Assembly (NCBI RefSeq): GCF_036850765.1 | Contig: NC_089491.1 | Coordinates: 183,995,520 to 184,059,519, forward strand | Source of the DNA: Saccopteryx bilineata | Taxonomy: Eukaryota > Chordata > Mammalia > Chiroptera > Emballonuridae | Direction of reading: 5' to 3' | Length of the DNA stretch: 64,000 nt | Part shown: in pieces, positions 46,047-56,575 of the stretch | Layout of the letters: each line of letters begins with the position of its first letter | Position numbering within the stretch: the stretch's first letter is position 1 | The notes under the pieces: model-generated | Told to the model about the DNA's origin: nothing | Databases searched by the model: none | The model's input: only the letters and a program-made list of their open reading frames with translations | Program-made: the position numbers and the translations under genes

Positions 46047-46351
46047 ATGGTGCCGCCACCCTTGAGGGGTAGGGTAGAGTACTGGTTGCTGCTCTGGCTC
46101 CCCATCGCTGTCCTTTTAGGGGCCATGGGCTACGTGTTTCTTACTCAAGAGGAAACCAGGAGTCCTCTCCGAGAAGCTGCCCAAGGTCAAAAGCTTAAGT
46201 ATGAATTGCAAACTGAACGACAGAAAAGGCTGGAATTGGAGTGAGCACTGGAGAAGGAATTACGGGTTCCTGAGTTGCAGTTTGCCCTGGAAGCTGAACG
46301 TTTGCACCGGCAGTTGTTGGAGAAACAACTGCGGATTCGAGAGCTCAAGTC
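46047..46351 (+). pseudogene. ERV leader ORF: membrane segment plus coiled coil
   Basis: An ATG at 46047 opens a frame with a roughly 20-residue hydrophobic stretch (WLLLWLPIAVLLGAMGYVFL) near the N terminus. A Leu/Glu/Gln/Arg-rich heptad-like region follows. There is one TGA at 46242-46244. The frame continues past the L1 insertion (resuming at 48027) and ends at a TAA at 48072-48074, overlapping the gag ATG at 48064 by 11 bases. Without the L1 it would be about 113 residues. The layout suggests a type II membrane or signal-anchored protein encoded upstream of gag. It could instead be an N-terminal gag extension in another frame. I do not know a named equivalent. Confidence 0.5.
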
Positions 46352-46919
46352 CCTCTTCAATAAATGGTGCTGGGAAAACTGGAAAGCCACATGCAAAAGA
46401 ATGAAACTGGACTACAGTCTCTCCCCCTGTACAAAAATTAACTCAAAATGGATCAAAGATCTAAACATAAGACCTGAAACAATTAAGTACACAGAAGACA
46501 TAGGTACTCAACTCATGGACCTGGGTTTTAAAGAGCATTTTATGAATTTGACTCCACAGGCAAGAGAAGTGAAGACAAAAATTAATGAATGGGATTACAT
46601 CAGACTAAGAAGTTTTTGCTCAGCAAGAGAAACTGAGAGCAAAATAAACAGAAAGCCAACTAAATGGGAAATGATATTTTCAAACAACAGCTCAGATAAG
46701 GGCCTAATATCCAAAATATACGAAGAACTCATAAAACTCAACAACAAACAAACAAACAATCCAATAAAAAAATGGGAAGAGGATATGAACAGACACTTCT
46801 CCCAGGAAGAAATACAAATGGCCAACAGATATATGAAAAGATGCTCATCTTCTTTAGCTATTAGAGAAATGCAAATCAAAACAGCAATGAGATACCACCT
46901 CACACCTGTTCGATTAGCT

Positions 46920-47106
46920 TTTTTTTTTTTTAATTTATTTATTCATTTTTAGAGAGGAGAGAGACAGACAGAGAGAGAGAAGTAGGGGAGGAGCTGGAAG
47001 CATCAACTCTCATATGTGCCTTGACCAGGCAAGCCCAGGGTTTCAAACTGGTGACCTCAGCATTTCCAGGTCGATGCTTTATCCACTGCGCCACCACAGG
47101 TCAGGC
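46920..47106 (-). mobile_element. tRNA SINE (CTGACCTGTGGTGGC type), minus, in L1
   Basis: Poly-T start and '..gcgccaccacaggtcagg' end; perfect duplication TCGATTAGCT at 46910-46919 and 47107-47116. Confidence 0.95.
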
Positions 47107-47487
47107 TCGATTAGCTATTATTAGCAAGACAGGTAATAGCAAATGTTGGAGAGGCTGTGGAGAAAAAGGAACCCTCATACACTGTTGGTGGGAATGTAAA
47201 GTAGTACAACCATTATGGAAGAAAGTATGGTGGTTCCTCAAAAAACTGAAAATAGAACTACCTTATGACCCAGCAATCCCTCTACTGGGTATATACCCCA
47301 AAACCTCAGAATAGGTAGCCCCATATTCATTACAGCACTGTTCACAGTGGCCAAGACATGGAAACAACCAAAAAGCCCTTCAATAGAAGACTGGATAAAG
47401 AAGATGTGGCACATATACACTATGGAATACTACTCAGCCATAAGAAATGATGACATCGGAACATTTACAGCAAAATGGTGGGATCTT

Positions 47488-47675
47488 TTTTTTTTTTTTT
47501 TTTTTTTTTTTATTTTATTATAGAGAGGGGGAGAGAGAGAGAGAGAGAGAAGGGGGGAGGAGCAGAAAGCATCAACTCCCATATGTGCCTTGACCAGGCA
47601 AGCCCAGGGTTTTGAACCAGCAACCTCAGCGTTTCCAGGTTGATGCTTTATCCACTGCGCCACCACAGGTCAGGC
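47488..47675 (-). mobile_element. tRNA SINE (CTGACCTGTGGTGGC type), minus, in L1
   Basis: Poly-T start of about 25; perfect 14-bp duplication AATGGTGGGATCTT at 47474-47487 and 47676-47689. Confidence 0.95.
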
Positions 47676-48063
47676 AATGGTGGGATCTTGATAACATGAT
47701 ACGAAGTGAAATAAGTAAATCAGAAAAAACCAGGAACTGCATTATTCCATACGTAGGTGGGACATAAAAGTGAAACTAAGAGACATTGATAAGAGTGTGG
47801 TGGTTACGGGGGGGAGGGGGGAATGGGAGAGGGAAAGGGGGGGAGGGGCACAAAGAAAACAAGATAGAAGGTGACAGAGGACAATCTGACTTTGGGTGAT
47901 GGGTATGCAACATAATTGAATGACAAGATAACCTGGACTTGTTATCTTTGAATATATGTATCCTGATTTATTGATGTCACCCCATTAAAAAAATAAAAAT
48001 TAAAAATAAATTAAAAAAAAAAAAAAGAGCTCAAGTCTCAGCTTCTGGCCAAAGCCAGCAGCC

Positions 48064-48780
48064 ATGGAGCCTAAACGGTCACCAAAGGAGCAGCAGTATC
48101 CATTCCAGTGGACTGGCTTTGAGTCAGTGGGATCAGGCGCTTGCAACTCCTCTTCTGAGGATGAGAAGGCTCAGGCTGAAGCTGCCTTACGAACACTGAG
48201 AGCCCGACCAGTGGTCGCCAAGAAGGTAGAAACCCAGCAACAAAGAGTCCCTCAGGGGCAGCCACAGGCTCCTGCCCAGGTAATGGAACACTCTGTGGTC
48301 CGGCCCTATACCCAGGCAGAGCTGATGGAGCTGGGGGCACAATTTAGGCAGAAACCTACTGAATCCCTGGTAGCCTGGTCACTATGATTATGGGACATCG
48401 GGGTGGATGGCATCATGCTCTCCAGAACAGAGATGGAGAAATTGGCCGCCATTACCACACATTGCTCCTTGAGGCAGCATCTTCAAAACTGCATGGCTAC
48501 CCAGGAGACCATACTCTATTAGAATTGGGTGATGGCCGCCATTCGTATGTTCTGGCAGAATGCTGGAGAATTGCCAGGGGCAGTGAGTCGTGGCAGCTGT
48601 GTATGCTGCCCTCCTGGCCACTGAGAGTATCACAACCACAACACCAGTTACAGTCAAGACAACATACCCTATTGTAGGATGGGTGAGAGACTGGGCAACC
48701 AAACCATGTAGTGGTATGGCCCAAATGTCCACCATGGCCAAGTGGGGTGCCTACCTGCAATAATGCTGTGCTCTTAGCAC
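48064..48780 (+). pseudogene. ERV gag remnant
   Basis: The frame from the ATG at 48064 carries a Gln/Pro-rich lead and then YTQAELMELGAQFRQKP, followed after a TGA (48385-48387) by LWDIGVDGIMLS, a capsid pattern that I associate with ERV-L-like Gag (AEL..L..QF.QKP...LWD.G). Further stops and frame changes follow. No nucleocapsid zinc knuckle was seen. The start overlaps the end of the upstream membrane/coiled-coil ORF. Confidence 0.65.
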
Positions 48781-48841
48781 CAGCCCGTTGAGGGCAGAAC
48801 TGCAGGAAGTCTTGGGTCCAGTCACCTATGAGACCTTATAG

Positions 48842-49447
48842 CCTGGTGCAGCCGGGGCTCAGGAGGCAGAACCTGAAGTCAGTCCCTACCAGGAGGGGCG
48901 GGTACCCATCCCCGAGGATGCCTGGTATACTGATGGTTCCAGCAGGTGCCAACCTGCCAAATGGACAGCTATAGCCTTCCAACCAGCCACTGAGACTATT
49001 TGGATGGACACGGGTACAGGCCAAAGCAGTCAATGGGCAGAATTAAGAGCTGTTTGGCTTGTTGTCCATAATGAACCCTCACCTCTGGTGATCTGTAGTG
49101 ACAGCTGGGCTGTCTATCGTGGACTGACCCTTTGGATTACTACTTGGCACATTAACCAGTGGATGGTAATGCACTGTCCACTATGGGGTCAGGCCATGTG
49201 GCAGGACTTACGGGAAACAGGACACCAGAAGCAAGTGACAGTATATCATGTCACAGGGTATGCCTCTCTAGCCCATCCTGGGAATGATGAGGCAGACACC
49301 TTGGCAAGGGTGCGATGGTTGGAGACTGCACCTGTAGGTGATGTGGCACAGTGGCTCCACCGGCGCCTGCTCCATGCAGGACAGAAAACTCTGTGGGCTA
49401 TGGTTAAGGCTTGGAACTTGCCTGTGTCCTATGCAGAGGTACTTGCA
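48842..49447 (+). pseudogene. ERV RNase H domain
   Basis: One frame, open from about 48842 through the LTR junction, contains DAWYTDGSSR, QWAELRAVWLV, ICSDSWAVYRG and NDEADTLARV. These are the four acidic motifs (D, E, D, D) of retroviral RNase H, all present. The C-terminal part connects toward the integrase zinc-binding region and is cut by the class II LTR at 49448. A stop lies just before the domain ('ttatagcctgg'). The polymerase domain that should precede it is missing. Confidence 0.82.
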
Positions 49448-50963
49448 TGTCGGGAGCCAATCAATGACTGCTGGCTGACAAGGTCACAGCAGAGAAGATC
49501 CACAACTGCTGGCTGACAAGGTCACAGCAGAAGAAGATCAAAAACTGCTGATTGACAAAGTCACCACAGTGAAGACCAATGGCTGCGGTTGACAAAGTCA
49601 CCGCAAAGGAAAGGCACAACGATGCTTCCCCCTTTGACCTTTTTGAATTAATCTGGCCTTATATCCCCCCTTTTCTGGGTGTGTGCTATTATTTATGGCA
49701 CAGGGATAATAGTACTGTGCTTTCCCTGTAGATTCATAGTAATTTCTTTGGAAATGAGACAGAGGGTGTGAGTTCCACAGAAAAGCCTGTAAGCCCCTTG
49801 AACTGGGCTCATAAACATAAAAGGCTGGCTATGATATCCCTCGTAAAGGGTTAAGTTTGTAGGAGAATTTCTTCTTGTTAATCATGTTAGAAAGAATAGA
49901 TTGTGACTTATGAACAGGCAGGAAACAGTAACTATACACAGAGCACCTTTCAGCCTTCACTTAATCCATCACTTTACCTCCCTAGCCTTTTCATGTGATA
50001 GAGTAGAGAAACTTTCCTTTCTTCTTGCATACCTGACCTGCAGGTGGTGGAACACTCGGAGAAGAATATAGTTAGAACTTAATTAGTGTATGAATATAGT
50101 AAATAAATAAAATTTGACTAGACAATAGAATCTTAGGTAAGGTGTTATGGAATGGCCCGTTGCGTGGCCTTGGATGGGAGCGCAGCTGGTGAGAAAAGAA
50201 TGTTTTGCTAAGAGAATTGTTTTGTGACTGAAGGCAGTTGCTGGGCTTTTCTCAGTGAAACATTCTCATGAGATTTTTGTACTTTCCAAGGTTTTCCCTT
50301 CAGATAAGGAGAGGAATGTGGTGGGATCCATAGAAGCAATAGCAATTAATGCCTTCTGATATTATGTTGCTATTAAGCTATCTTGCAGGTGCACTCAAAA
50401 GCTACTCTTGATGTTATGCCAATTTCTCAGTAAATAAGCTTTTTGAAGTCTTGTGAAAAACATTAGGACACTGCATGAACTCAGGACCATTTTGCCTGAG
50501 CAAGCGGTGGTCCTTTGCTAGTCCTTGATGATTTTCTCTGCTAATCTCTCTCTCTGCGCCCCTGACTCACAACAACAGTAAGGTAGCGTTATTAATTAGT
50601 ACTAATCTTTTAGAAGTTTGTACCAATATTGTTATTGCTATTCAAGTTATTGTATAACTGTACTTTGAATGATTTACCACCTGATTTATAGCTTATAGAT
50701 ATGAATTAACTGTTACCTGGAAATATGTAACCATAGTGAAACAAAAACAATGATTAATCAATGTATTCAAAATACCATGTGATTGTAACTTAGTGTGTGT
50801 GTATAAAAAGAAAGCTAGACCAGCATTTGGCAGAAATGCCTGGCAGTAAATGCTAACGAGAGAATAAAGAGAAAATAAAGAATTCAGCTCTCTCACTCAA
50901 TTCGCGCTGACACCGTCTCTTCCTGTGGGACCCCTGGATTCCCCTCGGGGCTGGACCCCGGCA
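49448..50963 (+). repeat. Solo LTR, class II (ERVK)-like, with 6-bp TSD
   Basis: 1516 bp from TGTCGGGAGCC to ...GACCCCGGCA, flanked by CTTGCA on both sides (49442-49447, 50964-50969). A 6-bp duplication and the terminal 'gcgctgacaccgtctcttcc..gggacccctggattcc' region fit betaretrovirus-like LTRs. TATA box 'gtgtataaaaagaaag' near 50803; polyadenylation signals in 'agagaataaagagaaaataaag' near 50861. It interrupts the ERV pol gene. Confidence 0.85.
49466..49610. repeat. ~38-bp tandem repeats in LTR U3 (about 4 units)
   Basis: Units starting at about 49467, 49505, 49544 and 49581 share 'actgctggctgacaaggtca' and 'cagcagagaagatc'. The third and fourth are progressively diverged. Confidence 0.8.
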
Positions 50964-51675
50964 CTTGCAGCCTGTAAGCATTGTGCAGTATGCTCCAAGG
51001 AGCACCCTCAGAGACCACTAGTGTCACCTGGACAGATCCAGAGGAGTCATGTTCCACTGACACTATGGCAGATAGACATCATTGGACCCTTACCAAAGTC
51101 AGAAGGGTCCAAGTTTTCAGTCACCTGTGTAGATGCTGCCACCAGTCTGCTTGCTGCTTACCCCGCCTGTAACCCTGACCAGAGGGAAGTCATACAGGCT
51201 CTGGAATGCCTGAGTGCTGCGTACCGGTGACCGCTGGTCCTTGAAAGTGACAATGGCACCCACTTCACTAGTTCAACGGTGAGGCAATGGGCTCAAGAGC
51301 TGGGGATAGACTGGAAGTACCATGTTCCCTACCACCCCCAGGGTGCTGGTATCACTGAGTGGTATAATGGACTCTTAAAGCAGGAACTGTGACAGGAGGG
51401 GGAAACCGGCTCCCTTACTGGATGGACATGCCGCTTATGGACAGTACTCCGGATTTTGAATGAGAGACCTCGACGGGGGAGCCCAGCTCCAGAAGAGGCC
51501 CTCCTGCACTGGGCAGCTGCCCCCATTCAGTTGCAGATATACACCAAGAACATTTTACTTGAGCCAGGTTTTGGACAGCAGGGCAACGTGCTCCTGCCTG
51601 CTCCAACGGCCCTTCTTAAAGGCCAACAGCTTCGATGGACTTGGCCCTGGACTGTACAGGCCCCCCATCTGAGAT
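50964..51675 (+). pseudogene. ERV integrase
   Basis: Resumes the pol frame after the LTR with a CKHCAVCSK zinc-binding remnant, then LWQIDIIGPLP (first catalytic Asp), LESDNGTHF (second Asp) and GAGITEWYNGLL (Glu), the last two separated by 35 residues, the D,D35E signature. A TGA (51228-51230) and another near 51390 break the frame. The C-terminal part shows RPRRGSPAPEEALLHW. Catalytic residues are kept although the gene is dead. Confidence 0.85.
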
Positions 51676-52156
51676 AGGTAACCTTGTTGGTACCATAGGG
51701 AAAGGGGCTAGAGGTGGGCCTCCAGTTAACTCTTTGGGCAACCAGCACCTGGCCATCTAAGGTAGAAGTGTATTACCCCTTGAGTGCTCAGGGGGACAGC
51801 ATTATGAAGGGCACCTTCATAATTTCTTTAAGGCCAATAATGAGTTTCCTATTTTACTACACATAGAACCAGCAGGTGCTGGTGTATTGGCCAATAAGGT
51901 TTGGTATGCCCGCTCAGGGCGGCCTCTGGTGCCAGCTACTGTGCTGCCTGCAGACAAAATTCTGGCCTATATTCTGCCAGATGGTAAAGATTTGCCTCTC
52001 TTGGTGTCACTGACAGCTCTCATTTCGCCCATAGCTTTTGATTTGTTAATTGTACTGCTGTAGTTGGTACTGTAGCAATGTACCCCACTCCTTACACAGT
52101 GACCATCATGGAAGATACCTGTGGTTTAGATTGTGAAGCAAGCAAAAGGGGTGGAA
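51676..52156 (+). pseudogene. ERV 3' coding remnant before the 3' LTR
   Basis: Short open pieces, for example around 51866-52030 with ANKVWYARSGRPLVPATVLP. In ERV-L a dUTPase follows integrase; this region is in the right place but shows no dUTPase motif I can confirm. No env transmembrane or furin-like site was seen. Confidence 0.4.
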
Positions 52157-52409
52157 TGTTGGTCAAATAAGTTTTTTAAATATGACATATATGTTTGCTT
52201 GCTTTAGGTGTCAGAGACAGGCTGTAGGCTGGCAAAGTTATTATAGCCTATGGCTTAGTTTCAAAACTAAGCTTATGCCCACACCCTTGACTGTTGCGTG
52301 ATTGGGGGTAGTGCACTCTTATGAGGAATCCCATTATGCCTCAGATAAGTGACTTTGTATCAGAGACTTCCTTGTTTGTATATTGGATTAAAGGTTTTGA
52401 TTTCTACAC
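52157..52409 (+). repeat. 3' LTR, truncated
   Basis: Matches 45497-45749 with about a dozen mismatches by eye over ~253 bp, then stops abruptly at 'gatttctacac' where a different element begins. The remaining ~260 bp of LTR and the 3' target duplication are missing. Confidence 0.85.
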
Positions 52410-52660
52410 CAGTGGTCCCCAACCTTTTTTGGGCCATGGACTGGTTTAATGTCAGAAAATATTTTCATGGACCAGCCTTTAGGGTGGGACGGATAAATGT
52501 ACCATGTGACCGAGACAAGTGTCAAGAGTGAGTCCTTAGACGGATATAACAGAGGGAATCTGGTCATTTTTTAAAAATAAAACATTGTTCAGACTTAAAT
52601 ATAAATAAAACGGAAATAATGTAAGTATTTATTCTTTCTCTGCGGACCGGTACCAAATGG
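52410..52660 (+). mobile_element. hAT-like MER element fragment
   Basis: Begins CCAGTGGTCCCCAACCTTTT followed by 'gggccatggactggttta', as in mammalian hAT MER elements, and contains 'tctgcggaccggtacc' near its right side. The right terminal repeat was not found. Confidence 0.55.
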
Positions 52661-52966
52661 TCATTTTACACCAGATCAAGGGCCCTTCAAACTTTTTATC
52701 TTAAACTTCCCCCTTGGATTGTTTTGCCTTCTTCTGTGCTTTGCTCCTGGGTTTTACCTTCCTGCCTCCTCCCCACAACTCCACATCCCCCACATCGGTG
52801 CTAATAATAACTCCAGGGAAACAAAATTGTCTATGACATCATCACAGCCCATACAATTACTTTAAACCAGCTTCCTCTTCAGGAAAGGTCTTATGAATAC
52901 ATTTATCCAGCAATGAAAGCAAACATTCTCTTGGAATTTGCTTATGATGTTTAAAAGGGCAATGGT

Positions 52967-53388
52967 GGCCCTGGCCGGTTGGCTCAGCGGTAGAGCGTCG
53001 GCCTAGCGTGCGGAGGACCCGGGTTCGATTCCCGGCCAGGGCACATAGGAGAAGCGCCCGTTTGCTTCTCCACCCCTCCGCCGCGCTTTCCTCTCTGTCT
53101 CTCTCTTCCCCTCCCGCAGCCAAGGCTCCATTGGAGCAAAGATGGCCCGGGCGCTGGGCATGGCTCTGTGGCCTCTGCCTCAGGCGCTAGAGTGGCTCTG
53201 GTCGCAATATGGCGACGCCCAGGATGGGCAGAGCATCGCCCCCTGGGGGGCAGAGCACCGCCCCTGGTGGGCGTGCCGGGTGGATCCCGGTCGGGCGCAT
53301 GCGGGAGTCTGACTGTCTCTCCCTGTTTCCAGCTTCAGAAAAATGAAAAAAAAAATAAATAAATAAAAATAAATAAATAAATAAATAA
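52967..53388 (+). mobile_element. Rhin-1-like SINE with TSD
   Basis: Little-diverged full copy with an (AAAT)n tail. AAAAGGGCAATGGT before and AAAAGGGCAATGGT after form a perfect target duplication. Confidence 0.95.
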
Positions 53389-54718
53389 AAGGGCAATGGT
53401 AGCAGCAAACGCCTGCTTCTCCCCCGGCTTCAGCAAGCTGCTTTAATGTGCCCTGTTCTACTCCAGGGTGGCTGCAGGGAGTTAGTTCTGTTTTCATTTT
53501 GCCATTTTGGTTTCCATTTCTCATCAATTCTACTAAGATGTAATAGGACTTAGCACTCTGCCAAGGTCAAGAGCAGTGTAGGCTATCAACAATCTGCCAA
53601 ATACACGATGACCCCTTCTGCCTTGTCCTAAACCAGCAGTGCGGTTCTCACAGCCTCAAAGTAATTTTTATTTTTTCTTTAATACCAAAAACACCTCAAA
53701 GTTAATCAAATTTCTTATAAGCCACGTATATGAGACCATGGGTCTCTCGGCTCAGTATACATTCCCATAATAGAACCTGGAAATGAAAGGATTCAGGAGA
53801 TACTTCCTTTTAAGGGCCATGGAACATCTGAATTTGCAGAACACGTGGGTCCCATGACTGTCCCCGCTTCCAGCCGCTGCTGTCAGCGGCCCTCAGTCCG
53901 CCTCGCTGTCCAGGCTGACCTCTCACTGCTCGGGCGACAGAAGGGACCCAGGCTGGAGAGCAAAAGTTCCACCTTCCAACTGACTGACCACTGTCAAATA
54001 TTTACTTTGTCTGTAGCAACAGAACCTCAGCACACACTGAGCTTGAATTTTAACTTACAGATACTACTTGCACTTCCACTGAAACTACCACATGCAGTGC
54101 AGACATTACCAGGAGAAGATGCAGAACTGGAACTACAGGAAGTGCAAACGGGGAAGAGAACTGCTACAGAGATGATGAAAACTAAACAGCAGAAGCCACT
54201 TTCACATGCATGAGTGCCCACGCTGGGCAAACATTGTGCAAAGTGCTTTTTGCATATTATCGGTTTTCCACTATCAATGTCCAAAGAGTTCCTGAGGAGA
54301 CCCCACTTCTCCGTACAGAGCCCGAGGTCCCCTAAGCCTACAAATCTTGCCCCACGTGACACAACTAAAAAAAAAAATAGCAGGGCCTGGAGTAAAGCCA
54401 GAATGAACAACTCCTAGCCCCTGGTCACTGCGTGTACCCACTACAGCCACAGAGCCCATGTGGTCACACAGAACAGTGTGACTGGCTGCGACCGCAGTGC
54501 GCAATTTCATACCTGCTCTCACCACCACAGTATTTGGCTTTAGATGTTAAAAACAAGAGTATATAACATAGTGAAATAAAAGTAATCAAATTCCTGTATT
54601 TATCCTAGATATTTATATCTTATTACCTATTTTTAGTATATTACAAATGTTTTAACAAGGTTACTAAAGTCATTCTTTTAAAATATTTTATTTTCAATTG
54701 TGGTAATAAGACATTTTT
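53389..54718. other. Intronic sequence; two long chance frames
   Basis: A 122-codon plus frame (53845-54213) and a 127-codon minus frame (54027-54410) overlap each other. Neither has a recognised motif or splice context. Confidence 0.4.
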
Positions 54719-54719
54719 T

Positions 54720-55055
54720 GGCCTGACCAGGCAGTGGTGCAGTGGATAGAGCGTTGGTCTGGGACACAAGAGGACCCAGGTTAGAAAGCCCAAGGTCGCT
54801 GGCTTGAGCGCGAGCTCATCCGACTTGAGCACAGGTCACTGGCTTGAATGTGGGATCCTAGACATGACCCCGTGGTTGCTGGCTTGAGCCCAAGGTTGCT
54901 GGCTTGAGCAAGGGGTCACTCACTCTGCTGTAGCCCCCTGGTCAATGCACATATGAGAAAGCAATCAATGAACTAAGGTGCCGCAACAAAGAATTGATGC
55001 TTTTTATCTCTCTCTCTTCCCGTCTGTCCCTCTCTCTGTCTCTGTCACAAAAAAA
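54720..55055 (+). mobile_element. tRNA SINE (CTGACCAGGCAGTGG type)
   Basis: 'gcctgaccaggcagtggtgcagtggatagagcg' head, repeated 'gctggcttgagc' body, 'gcacatatgagaaagcaatcaatgaac', pyrimidine tract, A-rich tail. 'agacattttttg' precedes and 'agacatttttta' follows, a probable duplication. Confidence 0.9.
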
Positions 55056-55089
55056 AGACATTTTTTATCATTCATGCCAAAATTTGTTC

Positions 55090-55245
55090 TAAATGTTTTA
55101 CACATATTACTAACTCAAAAGGACATGTCAAGTCAATGGCCCCATTTTATGGATGTGCAAATTGAGGCAGAGAGAAGTTGAGTGACGCGCCCAGTGTCAC
55201 AGAGTAATAATAGAGGCAGGATCGAATGCAGGCACTACCACCATG
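55090..55245 (-). repeat. MIR SINE remnant
   Basis: Reversed MIR order: 'ccccattttatggatgtgcaaattgaggcagagag', 'tgacgcgcccagtgtcacagagtaa', 'gaggcaggatcgaatgcagg'. Confidence 0.7.
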
Positions 55246-55359
55246 CACACTATCTCTCTGGTGAATTTTGAGCTGCTCTCCTAGGTCCACCCTCTCTGCC
55301 TTCCAAAGTAAGCACTGAATGAAAGCTCTCCATGTGGATATTCTAATTTAAAACAAGCA

Positions 55360-55750
55360 AGACAGGATCCTGTCTCCTGCTCAAAATCCTTTCAATGGCA
55401 TCTCCATGTACTTAAAGGATAAAATCTAAAATCCCTTAACCTGTTCTAAAACCCCTGCCTCCCTCAGCGGCCTCAAGAGTGCTCCCTCTGATTCTAATCT
55501 CTGGTCTTTCTCAGTTAAACATACCAAGATATTTCAGATATTTCTTACTTCAGGTCTCTAAACACACTGCACCATTGGTCTGGACTACTGTTGTCCCAAC
55601 TTTTCTCTGAGCTGACTTCTGCTCAGTCTGTACAAATCCCTTTCTACTAACCCTTCATCCCAAGGCAGGATCATGTCTGGCAGCCCTGAACACTCAGCAC
55701 AAGGCTGGGCACATTGTGGGCACTCAGGGAATATGTGCTGAATAAATATT
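55360..55750 (+). repeat. L2 LINE 3' end remnant
   Basis: 'ctcctgctcaaaatcctttcaatggc', 'aaaggataaaatctaaaatccc', 'ggctgggcacattgtgggcactcagggaatatgtgctgaataaa' are L2 3' end features. No open frame. Confidence 0.65.
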
Positions 55751-56009
55751 TTAGTGGTACTTTATCCCAGAAAGTATAAAAGCACTGAGGGAGGGAAAAA
55801 AAGAAAGAAAAAAGAAAGAAAACGGAACTCACCGTGATTAAAACCAGACCCCACCAATACTGTGAGATAAGTGTTGTAACAAAAACATGCCCAGGGGCTG
55901 TGAAGGGAGAAGGAAAGGAAACGATGCCAAGGCTGGAGATGCCTTGAGACAGGATGTGGAGAACCCTGGAAGAATTCCCCGCAAGCAGATCTACTACAGA
56001 TAATGTGGG
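55751..56009. other. Intronic sequence, nothing recognised
   Basis: Contains a short (GAAA)n-like run near 55795-55822; otherwise nothing recognised. Confidence 0.35.
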
Positions 56010-56575
56010 AGAGAGATGAGTTTATCTGAGCCAAACTGTCGACAGAAAGTGAAGTCTGAACAGATTGAGAAAGTGCTCCAGAAAATGGCAATTTCACCAT
56101 GTATTTTATACATCAGAGTGAAAGGGGAAGCCGTAAGGGGGTTACATGAAATTGACTGGTGATGGGTTAGGGAGGCGGGAGAAGGCGAAGTAGGGGGAGA
56201 TCTCTGGGATTGGGTAGAAGTGAAAACGTATTATGTAGTTGAAACGTTTACATAGGCAGGGCCAGGACAGTTAACAGTTCATGTAACAATAGCAACAAGG
56301 GGTCTATTGGCTTCAGCTCTGGTGGGGTGTCTGGCCCCCTCACATTCCAAAGGCATGTTATCAGATGCATTATCATAAATGCAAAAGACAGCAGACAGGC
56401 TTGAGTAAAAGCCAGAACTGACCTTTGTTGAGAGAAAGTTCTTCCCTAGGACATGACTACCCACCATAAACTGCTCTCAGAGAAGTTTGATTTAGACCAC
56501 CCTGTGTTTACCTGAGTTCCCTGAGTTTGCAAGGCCACGGTGCAGGTCCTCTCAGGCTCAGTCGTGGCCGCATCT
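56010..56575 (-). repeat. LTR, minus, paralogue of the Helitron-split LTR; empty site
   Basis: The reverse complement aligns by eye with 26770-26984 joined to 29582-29975. Where the other copy carries the Helitron, this one reads through 'atgataatgcatctgataac' without any insertion. Shared 3' features: 'gagcactttctcaatctgtt', 'gtcgacagtttggctcagat' and AATAAA-type 'gataaactcat'. Confidence 0.8.

Larger units (their letters stand above)
46352..48025 (+). mobile_element. 5'-truncated L1 with TSD, inserted in ERV
   Basis: L1 ORF2 C-terminal coding sequence starts within the FNKWCWENW segment, continues to the ORF2 end and a 3' UTR ending 'gatgtcaccccatt' plus an A-rich tail. Perfect 12-bp target duplication AGAGCTCAAGTC at 46340-46351 and 48026-48037. 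Two SINEs interrupt it. The ORF2 frame is open from 46352 to the first SINE. Confidence 0.93.
45497..52409 (+). mobile_element. Decayed endogenous retrovirus, class III (ERV-L)-like, with nested insertions
   Basis: Order: 5' LTR, small membrane/coiled-coil ORF, gag, RNase H, integrase, further 3' coding remnant, truncated 3' LTR. Protease and the reverse transcriptase polymerase domain are absent: gag is followed within about 60 bp by the RNase H region. It was later hit by a 5'-truncated L1 (46352-48025, itself with two SINEs) and a class II-like solo LTR (49448-50963). No env was recognised. The ERV-L placement rests on gag and integrase similarity from memory. Many stops make it non-functional. 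Confidence 0.75.

Noticed and set aside
51676..52156. dUTPase downstream of integrase
   Set aside because: Position fits ERV-L, but no dUTPase motif could be confirmed in the decayed frames.
53845..54410. 122-codon plus and 127-codon minus ORFs
   Set aside because: They overlap, lack motifs and have no convincing splice or promoter context.
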